From the NCBI RefSeq assembly GCF_905220565.1, contig NC_059421.1:630001-694000 (forward strand): DNA of 64,000 nt, in the 5' to 3' direction. Source of the stretch: Melitaea cinxia (taxonomy: Eukaryota; Arthropoda; Insecta; Lepidoptera; Nymphalidae). Under the pieces are notes generated by a model. The model made no database searches. It saw only the letters and a program-made list of their open reading frames with translations, and was not told the origin of the DNA. The position numbers and the translations under genes are program-made. Of this stretch, positions 1 through 10,901 are shown one piece after another. How positions within the stretch are numbered: the first letter of the stretch is position 1; each line of letters starts with the position of its first letter.

Positions 1-50
1 TCCAGCCGTTTCAGAGTAGTATTGTAAACTAACATTGTGACACGAGGTTT
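1..50 (+). repeat. Lep-A repeat, 3' end, cut by window edge
   Basis: The first 50 bases carry the family end (CCGTTTCAGAGTAGT, then AACATTGTGACACGAG). The same end is seen at about 16,060, 17,690, 56,165 and 56,455, so this is the right-hand end of a plus-oriented copy that began outside the window. Confidence 0.7.
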
Positions 51-1996
51 TTAAAAAAATAGACGATATAAAGACTGGAATATTTAAATTTCAGCATTTT
101 TTTTTCATATTGTGAAGATCATTATAAATTTTACTGAATAGTTATGTAATTACATCCGTTGCTTTTTGTAATATGGGATTCAATTGCAATCAAGGGGCGC
201 CGTTAAAATCTCACCCAGGGCACTGATAATATTCAAACTAGAACTGTTGACTCATTTAATAGAACAAATTCAATTTTAAGATCACGATACTTGTTCTAAG
301 GGAGTAAACTGTAGTCACAGTCCAGACACACACTTTTTTATTCCAAACAGAGACGCGCGCTAACACCAATAGTCACACAAACTCCGCTACTGATAATTTT
401 ATTAATCGTATTATGAACCAAGAGCTGGCCGCTCGCCAGCTCACAGATCTCGTCCGATGTAAAAACAAACAATACATTGTAATTCCGTGAATGATATGAA
501 AAAAAAAGTGATTTGTAACGTTTCCTATTTACGAATAACTAATTTCGAAAGATACATAAGCTGTACATAGATGTATACATAGTTGTATTATTTATAAGTA
601 TGTTTATAAAAAAAATTAGCTATACCAGTCGGCTTGTAGGGTGCCTGAGCCTTAGCGAAATGTTTTATAATTTAATGTTAAAATTAGAAAGAACTATAGG
701 TTCAAGATGTTTATTAAATTTAAATGTTATTAATGTTAAATAATGTTAATGAGCGCATCCGATGATAGACACGGTGAATTATGCACTGAAGTAACATGCA
801 CGGCGTCGGCCTAATTTATTTAGTGCGGCGCCATGCATGTGCGGTGTTGTTTTGCTGAGCAACACCTAAATGCTCGGTAATTGACCGAACACGGCTGTTA
901 CCCATAACACAAGTATTAAGTTGCTTACTTTAGGAACAAATGACCGTGTGTGTATGTTGTAAATTTTAATTTATTAATGACCCATTAAACGTTTTTTTGA
1001 GACCACAAAAATTGTATTAAGATTGTAATCTCGAGCGCACTAATCGATCTCATTAGTGTCTTCTCAACGATATTAACAACATTATCTGTGGTATCTTGGC
1101 ACTGTTGAAACCTATTAATTTTAATAAAATAATTAATATTGAACGACAAGTGGACAATGTTTAAAGATAAGAAACTTTTGAAGAACTTCAAGGAGAAATA
1201 CATAGTCATGAAAGAATGTGTTTCCTGGTTTACCGTTTGAATTAGCACACATTGTGTACCACTACTACATGCTACATATTTTTATAGTATCGAACTAAAA
1301 CGACACGTAAAACACACAATTGGTGCGTTAAGACAAAAAAAAACCGTTTCATCCTACGTTCATCTTGCTATGCCAGTGCACTTCAGTCTAAGCTTGACAT
1401 CTGCATGAAATATTAAATGAATAGCTAAGCCAGCGTCTGGAAAAATTCCCAGGGTCTTGCTTGCCCTATCCTTCGACATGTATGTTATCGTCTAGTCTCT
1501 TACCAAATCAGATTTAACAAATATTACCGGTAAAATTCAAAAGGCCTCCAATGTACCAAAGATCCTGTCCTATATCTTACCCGAAGGCTTCTAAAGATAA
1601 ATTTTATAAAGCGAAGCCTTCTGACAAGAATATTATTGAAAAACTATTTTTAAAAATAATTCGCAAAACACATTGATACACCAACCAGAACCGCTCAGCT
1701 GGCGACTATCTCCCAAATCTCTCAGCGCGCGTCCGAGGCAGGTGCGAAGCGACCAAACTTTAAAAATAACCTCCTTTATATGCGTGATAAGAAAAAAAAA
1801 AAAATAAGCGACGCCATACGTTTGTTTATCACGTACTTACGAATCGATTAAAATGTTATTAAATTAATGACATTTGTTTGCCGTTTCGTTTAAGAGGCTT
1901 GAAGGGCGGCGGTAAGGAGAATTTTGATCTGCGGACAACTGATTGTGAGGGGATAATTTAGCTTTTAAAGGTTTTTTATTCATTAAATATATATTT
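51..1996. other. AT-rich stretch without a recognised gene
   Basis: No reading frame here resembles a known protein. Local structure includes a GC-rich palindrome near 421-442 (arms GAGCTGG/CCAGCTC), a hairpin near 843-866 (GGTGTTG/CAACACC), and a short CpG-rich patch near 1,690-1,760 that might be regulatory. A SINE tail is listed separately at 896-960. Confidence 0.5.
896..960 (+). repeat. tRNA-derived SINE tail, headless
   Basis: The block TGTTACCCATAACACAAG, then TTAAGTTGCTTAC and CCGTGTGTGTATGTT, matches the 3' tail of the SINE at 39,451-39,700. No tRNA head precedes it, so it is a 5'-truncated or decayed copy. Confidence 0.6.
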
Positions 1997-2050
1997 TTAA
2001 CCGACTTCCAAAAAAGGAGGAGGTTCTCAATTCGACTGTATTTTTTTTTG
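1997..2050 (-). repeat. Lep-F end fragment
   Basis: TTAACCGACTTCC followed by AAAAAAGGAGGAGG and TTCTCAATTCGACTGTA is the reverse complement of the right end of the Lep-F copies ending near 5,307 and 23,197. Only one terminus is present. Confidence 0.75.
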
Positions 2051-2399
2051 TTAATTTAGAAAAAAAAATACATTTTAGCTTTTGCAGCTCAGGTTGAATA
2101 TTATTTTATTTATATAGAAAATTTTGTTAGACATATGATAGCAAAACTATAGCGGAACTAGAAAGCGATAATTATTACGTGAAATACTAAATACAGGATA
2201 TAGGGCCTCTATGGCCGCTAGAGCCTGTTGCAACTCCACTAATAATCTAGAACTAGGTTTTACAGATTGTAAATTAATGTATTACACAGATGAAGAGGTG
2301 TTTGCTAGTAATAAAAGTAAATGTATGTGTCTACACAGTCAACTACAACTTACGGAAATTAGACTTTTAACAAATGTTTTAAGAGTTGCGAAGTTTCTT

Positions 2400-2545
2400 A
2401 TATTGCTTTCTAATATTTACGCGAATTTCTCATTATAATGAAACAACTTTTTCGGATTTTATCGCGGTTTATTAAGGTTTTTTAAATGCCCGACGTTTCG
2501 GATACTTTACAGAAACTACGGCTACGGGCGGCACTCGCTTCTTAT
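2400..2545 (-). repeat. Lep-E, Penelope-type terminal block
   Basis: The block contains TTTACGCGAATT, CATTATAATGAAACAACTTT, TTATCGCGGTTTATT and CCCGACGTTTCGGATAC. It is the reverse complement of the block at 5,308-5,482. The same parts occur at 48,630-48,776 and 49,409-49,565. The layout (GACCA..GGG, short spacer, ATCCGAAA) parallels the 3' end of the Penelope-like element at 22,323-22,447. Assignment to Penelope is inferred from that parallel. Confidence 0.55.
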
Positions 2546-2680
2546 CTGCAGAATCTACATTCCGAACTGCTAGTAGCTTCACATTAACAACAATTAAGTC
2601 ATTAAACATATTTAATTTTAATTTGTAAAATTATAATATAAAAGTGCTCTTGAAGCCTGTTTAAATAAAGTCTATTTTTT
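2540..2680 (+). repeat. Lep-H retroelement 3' end
   Basis: Contains CTGCAGAATCTACATTCCGAA, TAGCTTCAC and AAGTGCTCTTGAAGCCTG before a near-AATAAAG motif and a T-rich end. The same 3' end occurs at 7,430-7,510 and 37,174-37,380 and inverted near 37,735-37,815 and 60,108-60,190. Here it directly abuts a Lep-E end, so the two form a mosaic. Confidence 0.55.
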
Positions 2681-2965
2681 TATTATGATTTTAAAGAATC
2701 GATGTGTTTTACATATGGACAAAGATAGTAACCTATCCGCATGTTCATCCGGGGCGCGGAAACAGGTGAACGCGAACCAAACCACGGCAGATGCTCCTGA
2801 TTGGCAGCTGCGTCGAAACTTTTTTCGTTTTACGAACGGCTCGTTAACAAATTACGTTTGTTTTTGTTGCTTTAATGTCTTCGATAATAATTAATATTAT
2901 TAGTAATTAGAGTTAATATTGTCACTTTGTTTTTATCCATCAGGTGAAACTTTTTTTATTAATTA

Positions 2966-3107
2966 ACTGAGGTAGGGCACAGCAGCAAATGTCCTGCTCA
3001 AAATCTGGAGCAGCCAGACTGGAGGAGTACCTCAACCTTCCAAAAGATCAGCTCCTGAGGAAGGGGGGCAAGGTCGCCAACGCGCTTGCGATGCTTCTGA
3101 TGTTTGA
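2966..3107 (+). repeat. Lep-C repeat, partial
   Basis: Begins CTGAGGTAGGGCACAGCAG and runs through CTGGAGCAGCC..GACTGGAGGAGTACCTC and GGTCGCCAACGCGCTTGCG. It lacks the usual GCCGACCT end. A Lep-B insertion follows within 45 bp. Confidence 0.7.
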
Positions 3108-3134
3108 AATTTCCATTAACTTTTTACTGCAGGA

Positions 3135-3496
3135 TAAAAAATCAAAAGTCATCATCATCATTACAGCCTATACAGTCCACTGCTGGACATAGGCCTCCAT
3201 AAGTTTACGCCAAAAATAACGTGAACTCATGTGTTTTGCCCATAGTCACCACGCTGGGCAGGCGGGTTGGTGACCGCAGAGCTGGCTTTGTCGCACCGAA
3301 GACGCTGCTGCCCGTCTTCGACATGTGTATTTCAAAGCCAGCAGTTGGATGGTTATCCCGTCACCGGTCGGCTTTTTAAGTTCCAAGGTGATAGCGGAAA
3401 TGTGTTATCCCTTAGTCGCCTCTTACGACACCCAAGGGAAGAGAGGGGGTAGCTATATTCTTTAGTACCGTAGCCACACAGTAAAAAATCAAAAGT
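3135..3496 (-). mobile_element. Lep-B SINE-like element with RTE-type 3' end and 15-bp TSD
   Basis: Read on the minus strand, the element (3,150-3,481) begins TGTGTGGCTACGGTACTAAA and ends in GAGGCCTATGTCCAGCAGTGG followed by (TGA)n. That end translates as EAYVQQW, the C-terminal signature of RTE-clade non-LTR ORFs. It is flanked by perfect 15-bp direct repeats TAAAAAATCAAAAGT at 3,135-3,149 and 3,482-3,496, which shows target-primed insertion. No ORF of its own is seen, so mobilisation by an RTE element in trans is inferred. Confidence 0.8.
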
Positions 3497-4687
3497 AATG
3501 TACACTTATCAAAATATATAACGAAATGGAAAAAATCTAAAATATAAATTATTGAAAATAAAGAAAAAAAAAATATATCAAAAATATAAAATGAGGTTTG
3601 ATACTATTTTAATGGCGGCTATATTGCGGTGGGTACGCCACATCGGACAAATACAATTTAATAGAGGAATAACCTACGACCTCTTCACTTACATATTACG
3701 ATCCCAAAGAACTATGTAGCAATCTCATTGTCAGTAAATAAAGGTTCCGTTCAAAGCCCTAAGGGAAACTAAACAACCATAACATACAAAATATCACAAG
3801 GTACAGAGAATTAATAGTTTAATAAGTAGTGCACGTTGGTCGTTGCCCTATCGCTGCAGTGAGGGGGTCTAATTGCCCTAACAAAGGTTGAGACTTTCCC
3901 GCGGACGCGTCAGGTGTTCAGGACTCGTTACAATGTATAATATCATTCGTGTGGCAATAATCAGCCTTTAAAGGAAAATAAATATAATTAGCATATATCG
4001 TCGTCTGTTCCTAAGGTTAAAATGTTTATTAAGAATATAAAGAAATAAAAAATAAAAGAAAACAAAATCAAACGACGTTTTTTTATGAGTTTTGCATGAT
4101 AAAAATCGTATTATGGAGAACGATTGTGTTTATTCTGAATACTGTTTATGTAACATTTGACGTTTAGTATAATTTTAAGTATTTTTAGCCATGTTAAAAA
4201 AATAATTTAACATATCTAGATATTACTTTCGAACTAATTAAAACTAGGCTCCTTTTAATCCTAGGCCAATCTAAAGAAAAGCTATAAATCTGCCAGATCA
4301 GTGCCGTAAAGCTAGTACAGTGACGTCATTAAGCAAATTTATAATGACCACAATAATTTGTATCTGTAAGTGAAATAATATGCCGCCACCTAGCGACTAG
4401 ATATAGTAACGTACAACGCCACGTGTAACGCCCTCTAGTACTAAATAGCGGTACTAAGTTCAATGTGCTATATTATATTAGTTCAAAGAACCGTACATTG
4501 ATGTCGCTGGCTGCAGTCACGTAAATACTGTTTCATTTATTATATACACATATTACTTTTTTAACAATAATTAACGTACCTGCTCTGCATATAATAAATA
4601 AATGTATCCACTGGTCTTACCTGTAACAAAAGATAAACAAAAATTAATTTTATAATTTCTTTAATTTAAATATTATATACATCTTAG
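3497..4687. other. AT-rich stretch, nothing recognised
   Basis: No coding region, tRNA or clear repeat end was recognised on either strand. The stretch is A+T-rich with short homopolymers. Confidence 0.5.
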
Positions 4688-5307
4688 CTATAATTGTGTT
4701 TGCTCGCAAACGAAAAAAAAACAGACTTCAATTACATCGACGAGTAATACAACGTAGATCGACGAAAAAATACTCAAGTAACTGCGCGTTATCAAAGATT
4801 ACTCAAAAATTAGTTATCAGATCTCAATGAAATTTATATGTGACCACATGACAAACATCAGCTTTCGATTAAATTAAAAATTATTAAAATCGGTACACCC
4901 AGTAAAAGTTACTGCGGATTTTCAAGAAGTTCCCTCGATTTCTCTGGGATCCCATTATCAGATCCTGGTTTCCTTATCATGATACCAAACTAGGGATATC
5001 TCCTTTCCAACAAAAAAAGAATTATCAAAATCGGTACATCCAGTAGAAAGTTATGCGGTATAAATACAACGTAGGTCGACGAAAAAAGCGTCAAGTAAAA
5101 ACGCATTATTAGATATAGCTCGAAAAGTAGTTGTTAGATCTCAAATAAATTTAAATGGAACCAATTGGCACACACCACCTTTCGATTTAAAGAAAATTTG
5201 TCGAAATCGCTCCACCCAGTCAAAAGTTCTGACGTAACATACATAAAAAAAAAATACAGTCGAATTGAGAACCTCCTCCTTTTTTGGAAATCGGTTAAAA
5301 AGTTTAT
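4688..5307 (+). repeat. Lep-F repeat, near full length
   Basis: Starts AATTGTGTTTGCTCGCAAAC (a small GTTTGC/GCAAAC hairpin), then ACAGACTTCAATTA, and ends TCCTTTTTTGGAAATCGGTT. The ends are imperfect inverted repeats of ACCGACTTC/GAAGTCGGT. It has one internal TTATCAAAATCGG/CCTGGTTTCCTTATCATG module where the copy at 22,447 has two. No transposase frame is present. It is followed immediately by Lep-E. Confidence 0.7.
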
Positions 5308-5482
5308 ATACATTACAATGAAAAACCATTTTGGATCTTATCGCCTTGTATTAAGTAACGTCGGGCATCTAAAAAATCTAATAAACCGCGATAAAATCCG
5401 AAAAAGTTGTTTCATTGTAATGGGTGAAATTCGCGTAAACGTTAGAAAACAATATATTTATATACACTTATTTACAACATTA
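5308..5482 (+). repeat. Lep-E, Penelope-type terminal block
   Basis: Contains ACGTCGGGCATCTAAAAAAT, AACCGCGATAAAATCCGAAA, GTTGTTTCATTGTAATG and ATTCGCGTAAACG in plus orientation. It abuts the right end of the Lep-F copy with no spacer. Confidence 0.6.
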
Positions 5483-5734
5483 TAAAATTAAGGAATCGAC
5501 CCCATACTAGAACTTTGATAACTACGTCTGAGCGATCGTCAAAATTAACGTGACTATCGAAATCTTACTCCACGCTGTTATGGCGTAACAACATAGATGT
5601 AAGCTTTGTTGTACGTTAAAATATTCAAAAGATCAAATGACGTATCGGTGGGTGCAGATTCAAAAAACGTTACAGTACCAAAGTTACCAAATTTTTACAG
5701 TGTGCCGTACTAACATTGGTTTCTAAGTTTTGAT

Positions 5735-5840
5735 ACCCAGCGTGGTGACTATTGGCAACACACATGAGTTCACTCTATTTTTGGGGCGAACTTGTGGAGG
5801 CCTATGATTAGCAGTGAACTGTATTAGGCTGGAGTGAAAA
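5735..5840 (+). repeat. Lep-B fragment, 3' end only
   Basis: CCCAGCGTGGTGACTATTGG, CACATGAGTTCAC and GTGGAGGCCTATG match the 3' third of Lep-B in the sense orientation. The EAYVQQW codons are mutated and there is no (TGA)n tail, so this is an old 5'-truncated copy. Confidence 0.6.
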
Positions 5841-7429
5841 GTATTATTAAAGTGCTTTTTCATCATTCTATTATTGACTTATGTTGTTATAAACAAATAC
5901 AGTGAGTTAAATTAAATTATCATTTATTGATTTCTTTTTTAAAGAAGAAATTTCTCCTTCGTATAATCAAATTATCTTGCACTAATATAGAACGTACCAA
6001 GAAACACTGTACACCGGAAACGATACCGCGCATTCATACTGACGGTCTTCACCAAAAAACAACACCATGTAAACAATAGGACAGGCTACATAATTCAAAA
6101 ACACTTTCTTAAAAAAAAAAAAAAAAAAAAACTACCTATTACATCCGAAATTGATTTTTAAAATTAAACCACAAAATTACCAATTAATTATTTACTTGTC
6201 AAACTATTAAAAACAAAACATTAGTGTATGTTAAACAAAAAATTACAATTAATCCACTAATTTTACTTTCGTATTACAAACGATATATATTCCCATAACT
6301 ATCTCATCACAAAATCACAAAGCACAAACAGTCACATCACAGCTCAAACGTTATCAATCTCACGAGTGAGTCGACTCCCTCACACTCGTCTTAAAGCGAG
6401 CGACAAGATAAAACTCGAGCTCTTCAAATGAATTGTGAAATGCTACTGAAGCGACATCCAGGACTCAACAATGGACGCTAGAACAAAAGCCTAGAATTAT
6501 AGATGTGTAGTTAGTTGAAGCTATTGAAACCCGCGCATAATTATAGATAGTTCTCTAATGTTTGTTGTGTGTAGAGGTACTTTACAATCGTGACGCAATA
6601 TTTAGTGACGAAGTCACTCGCGGTAATTAATTAGTACACATTAAAAATAAGTCATGTTCAACCTACCAACCAATATACTGGAACATCAAAAACAACATTT
6701 TCAGACAATGATCCATTCACGTGTCCAGTGTTTTATTAAAATAATACCCGAACACTATCTAAAGTATAATTTTAATGTAAAACAAATTCCTTCAATTTCA
6801 TAAATTACAAGCAAACATTTAAGAGTTAATACGGACAAAAAACCTTAATAAATAAATACCCACCGCCTACAATAGAACGAAAACATAATATAGAAACGTA
6901 CAACTCGGTTCAAAAAAACCAGATCCAAGACAAACATTAGTTCGGCTTATCTACACATTTGTCAAGCTGGTCATTCCAATCCCAACTGTCAGCGTGAGAG
7001 GTTGCCTTACTTCAACCCTTTTTCGAGAGTCATCGTCAGCAGTATGACAATTTCGTAAAACCAGATACAAATATTGGTCCGGGAGCCACGTACTGGTCAA
7101 TTATTTATTTTGATGATTAGGAGGAAATTGGTTATGAAAATCTGTCACTGGCTCCCGGACCATATGTCTAAATCCATCATTTTTTTTTTGCTGTAGCCGT
7201 CACGTGACCGATGTTGTTACTGGGCGTTTAATATATACATATTAGCTGTTTCCATAGTGTTGTGTGTCTGTTACTGTGGAGTAATGCTACAGATATTGAG
7301 ACTGCATTTATTTATCAAAAAAGGGTTATTCTCGACATTTGTTATCTTGGAGATTGAGTTGGAGACTCGAGACTGCGGGATATTTTTTATAAGGTAAATA
7401 TATATTGATATATTTGCGTCACAAAATAA
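5841..7429. other. AT-rich stretch with one strong hairpin
   Basis: No gene recognised. Contains poly(A) at about 6,110-6,130. A CpG-richer patch near 6,350-6,420 would read on the minus strand like an insect 5' leader (GTGATGTGACTGTTTGTGC); this is a weak suggestion only. The hairpin at 7,071-7,165 is listed separately. Confidence 0.45.
7071..7165. other. GC-rich inverted repeat (hairpin)
   Basis: The left arm 7,071-7,088 (ATATTGGTCCGGGAGCCA) pairs with the right arm 7,149-7,165 (TGGCTCCCGGACCATAT) over 17 bp with a single bulged T and a 60-nt loop. It is conspicuously GC-rich for this region. It could be a foldback remnant or a transcribed hairpin; no known microRNA seed was recognised. 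Confidence 0.6.
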
Positions 7430-7510
7430 AATGTTGTATAAATGTCTTTGTAAGGTGACAAATTCAAAGGTGCTTTTGAAGCCTATTTGAATAAAGTTAT
7501 TTTTGACATA
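7430..7510 (+). repeat. Lep-H 3' end fragment
   Basis: GTGCTTTTGAAGCCTATTTG followed by AATAAAGTTATTTTTGACAT matches the Lep-H 3' end. Only the terminal 80 bp is recognisable. Confidence 0.6.
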
Positions 7511-8245
7511 CATTCGTGTATATGTAAATACAATCCTATGTTGCCAAAATGAATTTAAATTATTAAGGTCTATGACATTTGTAAGTACAAAAATCAGATA
7601 AATGCAAAGACACATCCACTCACACACGGTCAAAAAAAAAAAATTATAACCCTCCCTGAGCAATTGGGTTGAAACAAACCGAGCGTGAAAAAGGGCAATC
7701 TAATAATGAAATGCGATAGCAATAGCGAAGTGAGCTCAACAATGGTCCACATAAGAAGACCTAGACGCGACAATAGATTTAATTAAGCCCCGAGCGAGCG
7801 CTCGGGCTGAAAGCGTCGATCACATATATCGGGAACCTATCAACTAACAAAAGGCTAGAAACGATTGAATCTTTAGAAAAGATAAAACTTCTAGAAAAGT
7901 GAAAAGAATGATGTTGGCCCCGATGACTTTGATAACTATAGGAATATAGCTGCAAATTGCTAATACGCGCGACCGCCATTGTTGTGACGTCAAATCTCTA
8001 ATAATATAATAAGTGGGTACCTTAACATTTTTCTATCCCACCAGTTTTGATTAGCGAATTCATTTTTAGTTATTTTTTTTTTTGCCTGATTTTTATTATT
8101 ATTTATATCCGTTTAGTTACTCATATTCGTATACATATAGTATAATTTTAATTATAGAAAAGTGCCGTATCTTATTAGTACTTTTCTACATAGCTAATTA
8201 CAACGAAATGAACACAAATATTTATAATTTTCTATTTATAAAACA

Positions 8246-8345
8246 ATCCGCCAACCTACAGTGAAGCAGCGTGGTGGATTAAGCTCCTTCTCCTAAATAG
8301 AGAAAGAATCCTATGCACAGAATTGGGACGTTACCGGCTGAATCG
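8246..8345 (-). repeat. Lep-D fragment, decayed
   Basis: GAAGCAGCGTGGTGGATTAA, then CTCCTTCTCCTAAATAG and CCTATGCACAG match the minus orientation of Lep-D with many substitutions. Between 7,511 and here, and between 8,346 and 8,768, nothing else was recognised. Confidence 0.6.
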
Positions 8346-8768
8346 TGATCGAATCGTAATCGGTTCCAGCGAAATAACAGTTACAAACCGTTTGATGCAA
8401 TATCATAAGGTACTCTAACAGTTGAAAACTCACTTTGTAATGTATTATCTTTCGAAAACCCATATGACCTACAGACAAAAAATACAATTGACGAAGACAA
8501 AGCGTAACATAAGTAAAGCAAAAGTCAGACAAAACGAGAATCACCGTTTTTTTTAAAGTCAGGTAACAGTTAAAACATAAACATCACACGTGTAATGTTC
8601 TTTACGAAAACAAACTACTTCAGATGGGCGAAAAGTCGACAACCACATTATGCAGAAAGCGTGTAATTGAACTAAAGCCAATATCGAATCGAAATGCAAT
8701 GATTCAAATATTAAATTAACAGGTGAAATATAACATCGGAATAATGGATTTCATATAAAATATTCAAA

Positions 8769-8945
8769 TAAGCCGTCGGTCCTGGTTGTTATCGTGTACA
8801 CCTGATAGCGATCGCTACTCGTAGTAGGGAATATATCCACCAACCCGCATTGGAGCAGCGTCGTGGATTAAGCTCTGATCCTTCTCCTACATGGGGAATG
8901 AGGCCTATGCCTAGATGAGAGATACTACAGGCTGAAGCGTAATTA
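8769..8945 (-). repeat. Lep-D repeat
   Basis: Reverse-oriented copy containing CCGTCGGTCCTGGTTG, AGCGATCGCTACTCGTAGTA, CACCAACCCGCATTGGAGCA and TCCTTCTCCTACATGGGG, ending ACAGGCTGAAGCG. It is the counterpart of 49,052-49,252. The RTE-like codons (GAGGCCTATGCC) are present but followed by substitutions. Confidence 0.75.
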
Positions 8946-9183
8946 CTTAGGTCTCACTGACAGCCTAATAGAACCTTATCTGCGAGATAAACTCTATCAA
9001 CAGTTTGTGAAACAAGATTTTAATATTTTACGTTCTAACATAGCGTTATGTTTACCAAAAAGTGTCTAAGCTTTGTGTTTTGTTTGTCTCTCTTGTGGTT
9101 CCGTATACGACATATGGGCAAGATTAAAGCCTCAAAATATCAATCGTATAAGCAACAATAGTGCAAATATCATTACACTACAT

Positions 9184-9385
9184 TAGCCTCGCGGCTTCAC
9201 CCCCGTTAGTTTGAGGAAAAAAACGTACAAAATATGATTATATATAGCATTCCTTATACATATATAGCATTTCTCCGTAAAAGGACTATGCTACACAAAA
9301 AAAATAAATTCAATTCGAACCAGTGTGTCCTAAAATTAGCGCGTCCAGACAAACAAACTCTTCAGTTTTATAATATTAGTATAGA
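9184..9385 (+). repeat. Lep-I type repeat, decayed
   Basis: Starts with a GCCTCGCGGCTTCACCC block and ends TTAGCGCGTCCAGACAAAC, then TATAATATTAGTATAGAG. The same end occurs at 41,780-41,834. The interior is degenerate. Confidence 0.55.
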
Positions 9386-10856
9386 GTAATACAGGAACTA
9401 AGCTTCGCTTAACTAAACCATCGTCTAGTATTACCGCAGCTATCAACAACGAAATCAATTTAATCCGTTCCCTTGCATAAAACACACGCGATATAAGGTT
9501 ACCTTCGAAATACAAACTTTTAGTTTCCGCGTAACTAGGGCTAATGTCCGCCTATGTTTATCCGGTTTTGCCACAATTTATAAAGTGTCTCAGACGTTTT
9601 ATATCCGGTTAAAATATCTTGACCTTTTTATTTTCCAGTAAAACAACTATTAAATCAAAATTAAAATAAAAAAATATATTATTCAAAGTAGGTTTCACTA
9701 CTGAATCGTCATTTTATGAATTAAAATTATATTTGTTTTCATTCATAAAATAACGATTCAGAATGTACGAGTAGGTCATGCAGAGACGAATCGGCTACAA
9801 ACTCCGCGGTCACTCTTTTTCAAAATGAACAATAAATTAAAACAAATCATATGATTTGTATTAAAAACGGCGTATATTTCTAGTTAATCATTTTGAGCTC
9901 TAATGCTCGCTCAATATTTCGGTACTGATGCAAGCACCATGGTGCCCGGATGTGCTTTTAACATGACCAACAACAACAAACATGGTAAAAATCCCGCTAT
10001 ACATACAAATCATAGTTAATGACCGTGAAATTAATAAAATAATATCGATTTTCTCCAAAGAATTACTTAAAGAAAACGCAATACTACTCAAGGTTTCAAA
10101 AGTACCTTGTCCGGCTTCAACAACATCTACAATGTTGCCAGCCCTACGTGTAACCCTAGCCAGACCTGCCTCACGTCAGTGACACCCCGTAACACTAACT
10201 ATAAATACCGCATTTGGATTTATATTCGTTTTACGTCAATAACGTTACCTTGAGATGCTATAACCATATTACTACGCATTTAAGCTTATATAATAATAAA
10301 CTGTAGATCTCTGTACATAAATAAAGCAAAGGAAAAGTTTAGGACCCAAAATAAATATCTTCAACAGAAACGCATTTGAATTTCTAGTGTAGGCAACTTG
10401 ATGCCTGTTGTTTAGGTAATAGCCGACTTGTTACTATGTATCAAAATATAGACACTAACGCCACCTGTATTGTGTTGTCAAACTGTTATATCTATGTAAG
10501 AATGAATATATATAATGGAGTCTGTGGTTTAACAGCATATTCTGCCGAAAGCATTGATTCATTAATACGAATGATATAATACTTTTAATTAATGTACATA
10601 GAATAAACAACACATAATTTATTACAATTAGAGGCAGACTCTAGGTAGGAACCTTACCCACAAACCCGGATTGTAATGCAGGGTCACTGCCAACGTACAG
10701 TAACAAAGTGCCAATGGACCGGTCGAATATTAAGCTCATATTTAAAACAAACATCCTATTCTATTAGATAAGAAAGATTGGAAATAAAACTTTGTAAAAA
10801 AAGAAGTTCCATATAGATCTTAACTCAGAATTATTATTATTAATTAATTAATGCTT
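9386..10856. other. AT-rich stretch with one hairpin
   Basis: No gene or repeat family recognised. An inverted repeat at 9,701-9,721 and 9,741-9,761 (CTGAATCGT.ATTTTATGAAT and its complement, one mismatch in 21) forms a compact hairpin with a 19-nt loop, possibly a minimal foldback remnant. Confidence 0.45.
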
Positions 10857-10901
10857 GCTTCAGCCTGTAATATCCCACTAGGTGGGATTATAGGCTGAAG
10901 C
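10857..10901. repeat. Head-to-head palindrome of two Lep-D ends
   Basis: GCTTCAGCCTGTAATATCCC, a short centre, then GGGATTATAGGCTGAAGC. Each half is the terminal segment of Lep-D, in opposite orientation, so the unit is a near-perfect 45-bp palindrome with a 2-nt deletion in the right arm. Confidence 0.75.

Noticed and set aside
5165..5485. 106-codon plus-strand frame
   Set aside because: Spans the join of Lep-F and Lep-E repeats and is not conserved between copies.
7271..7663. 130-codon minus-strand frame
   Set aside because: Overlaps a Lep-H end, is rich in low-complexity residues and resembles no protein.
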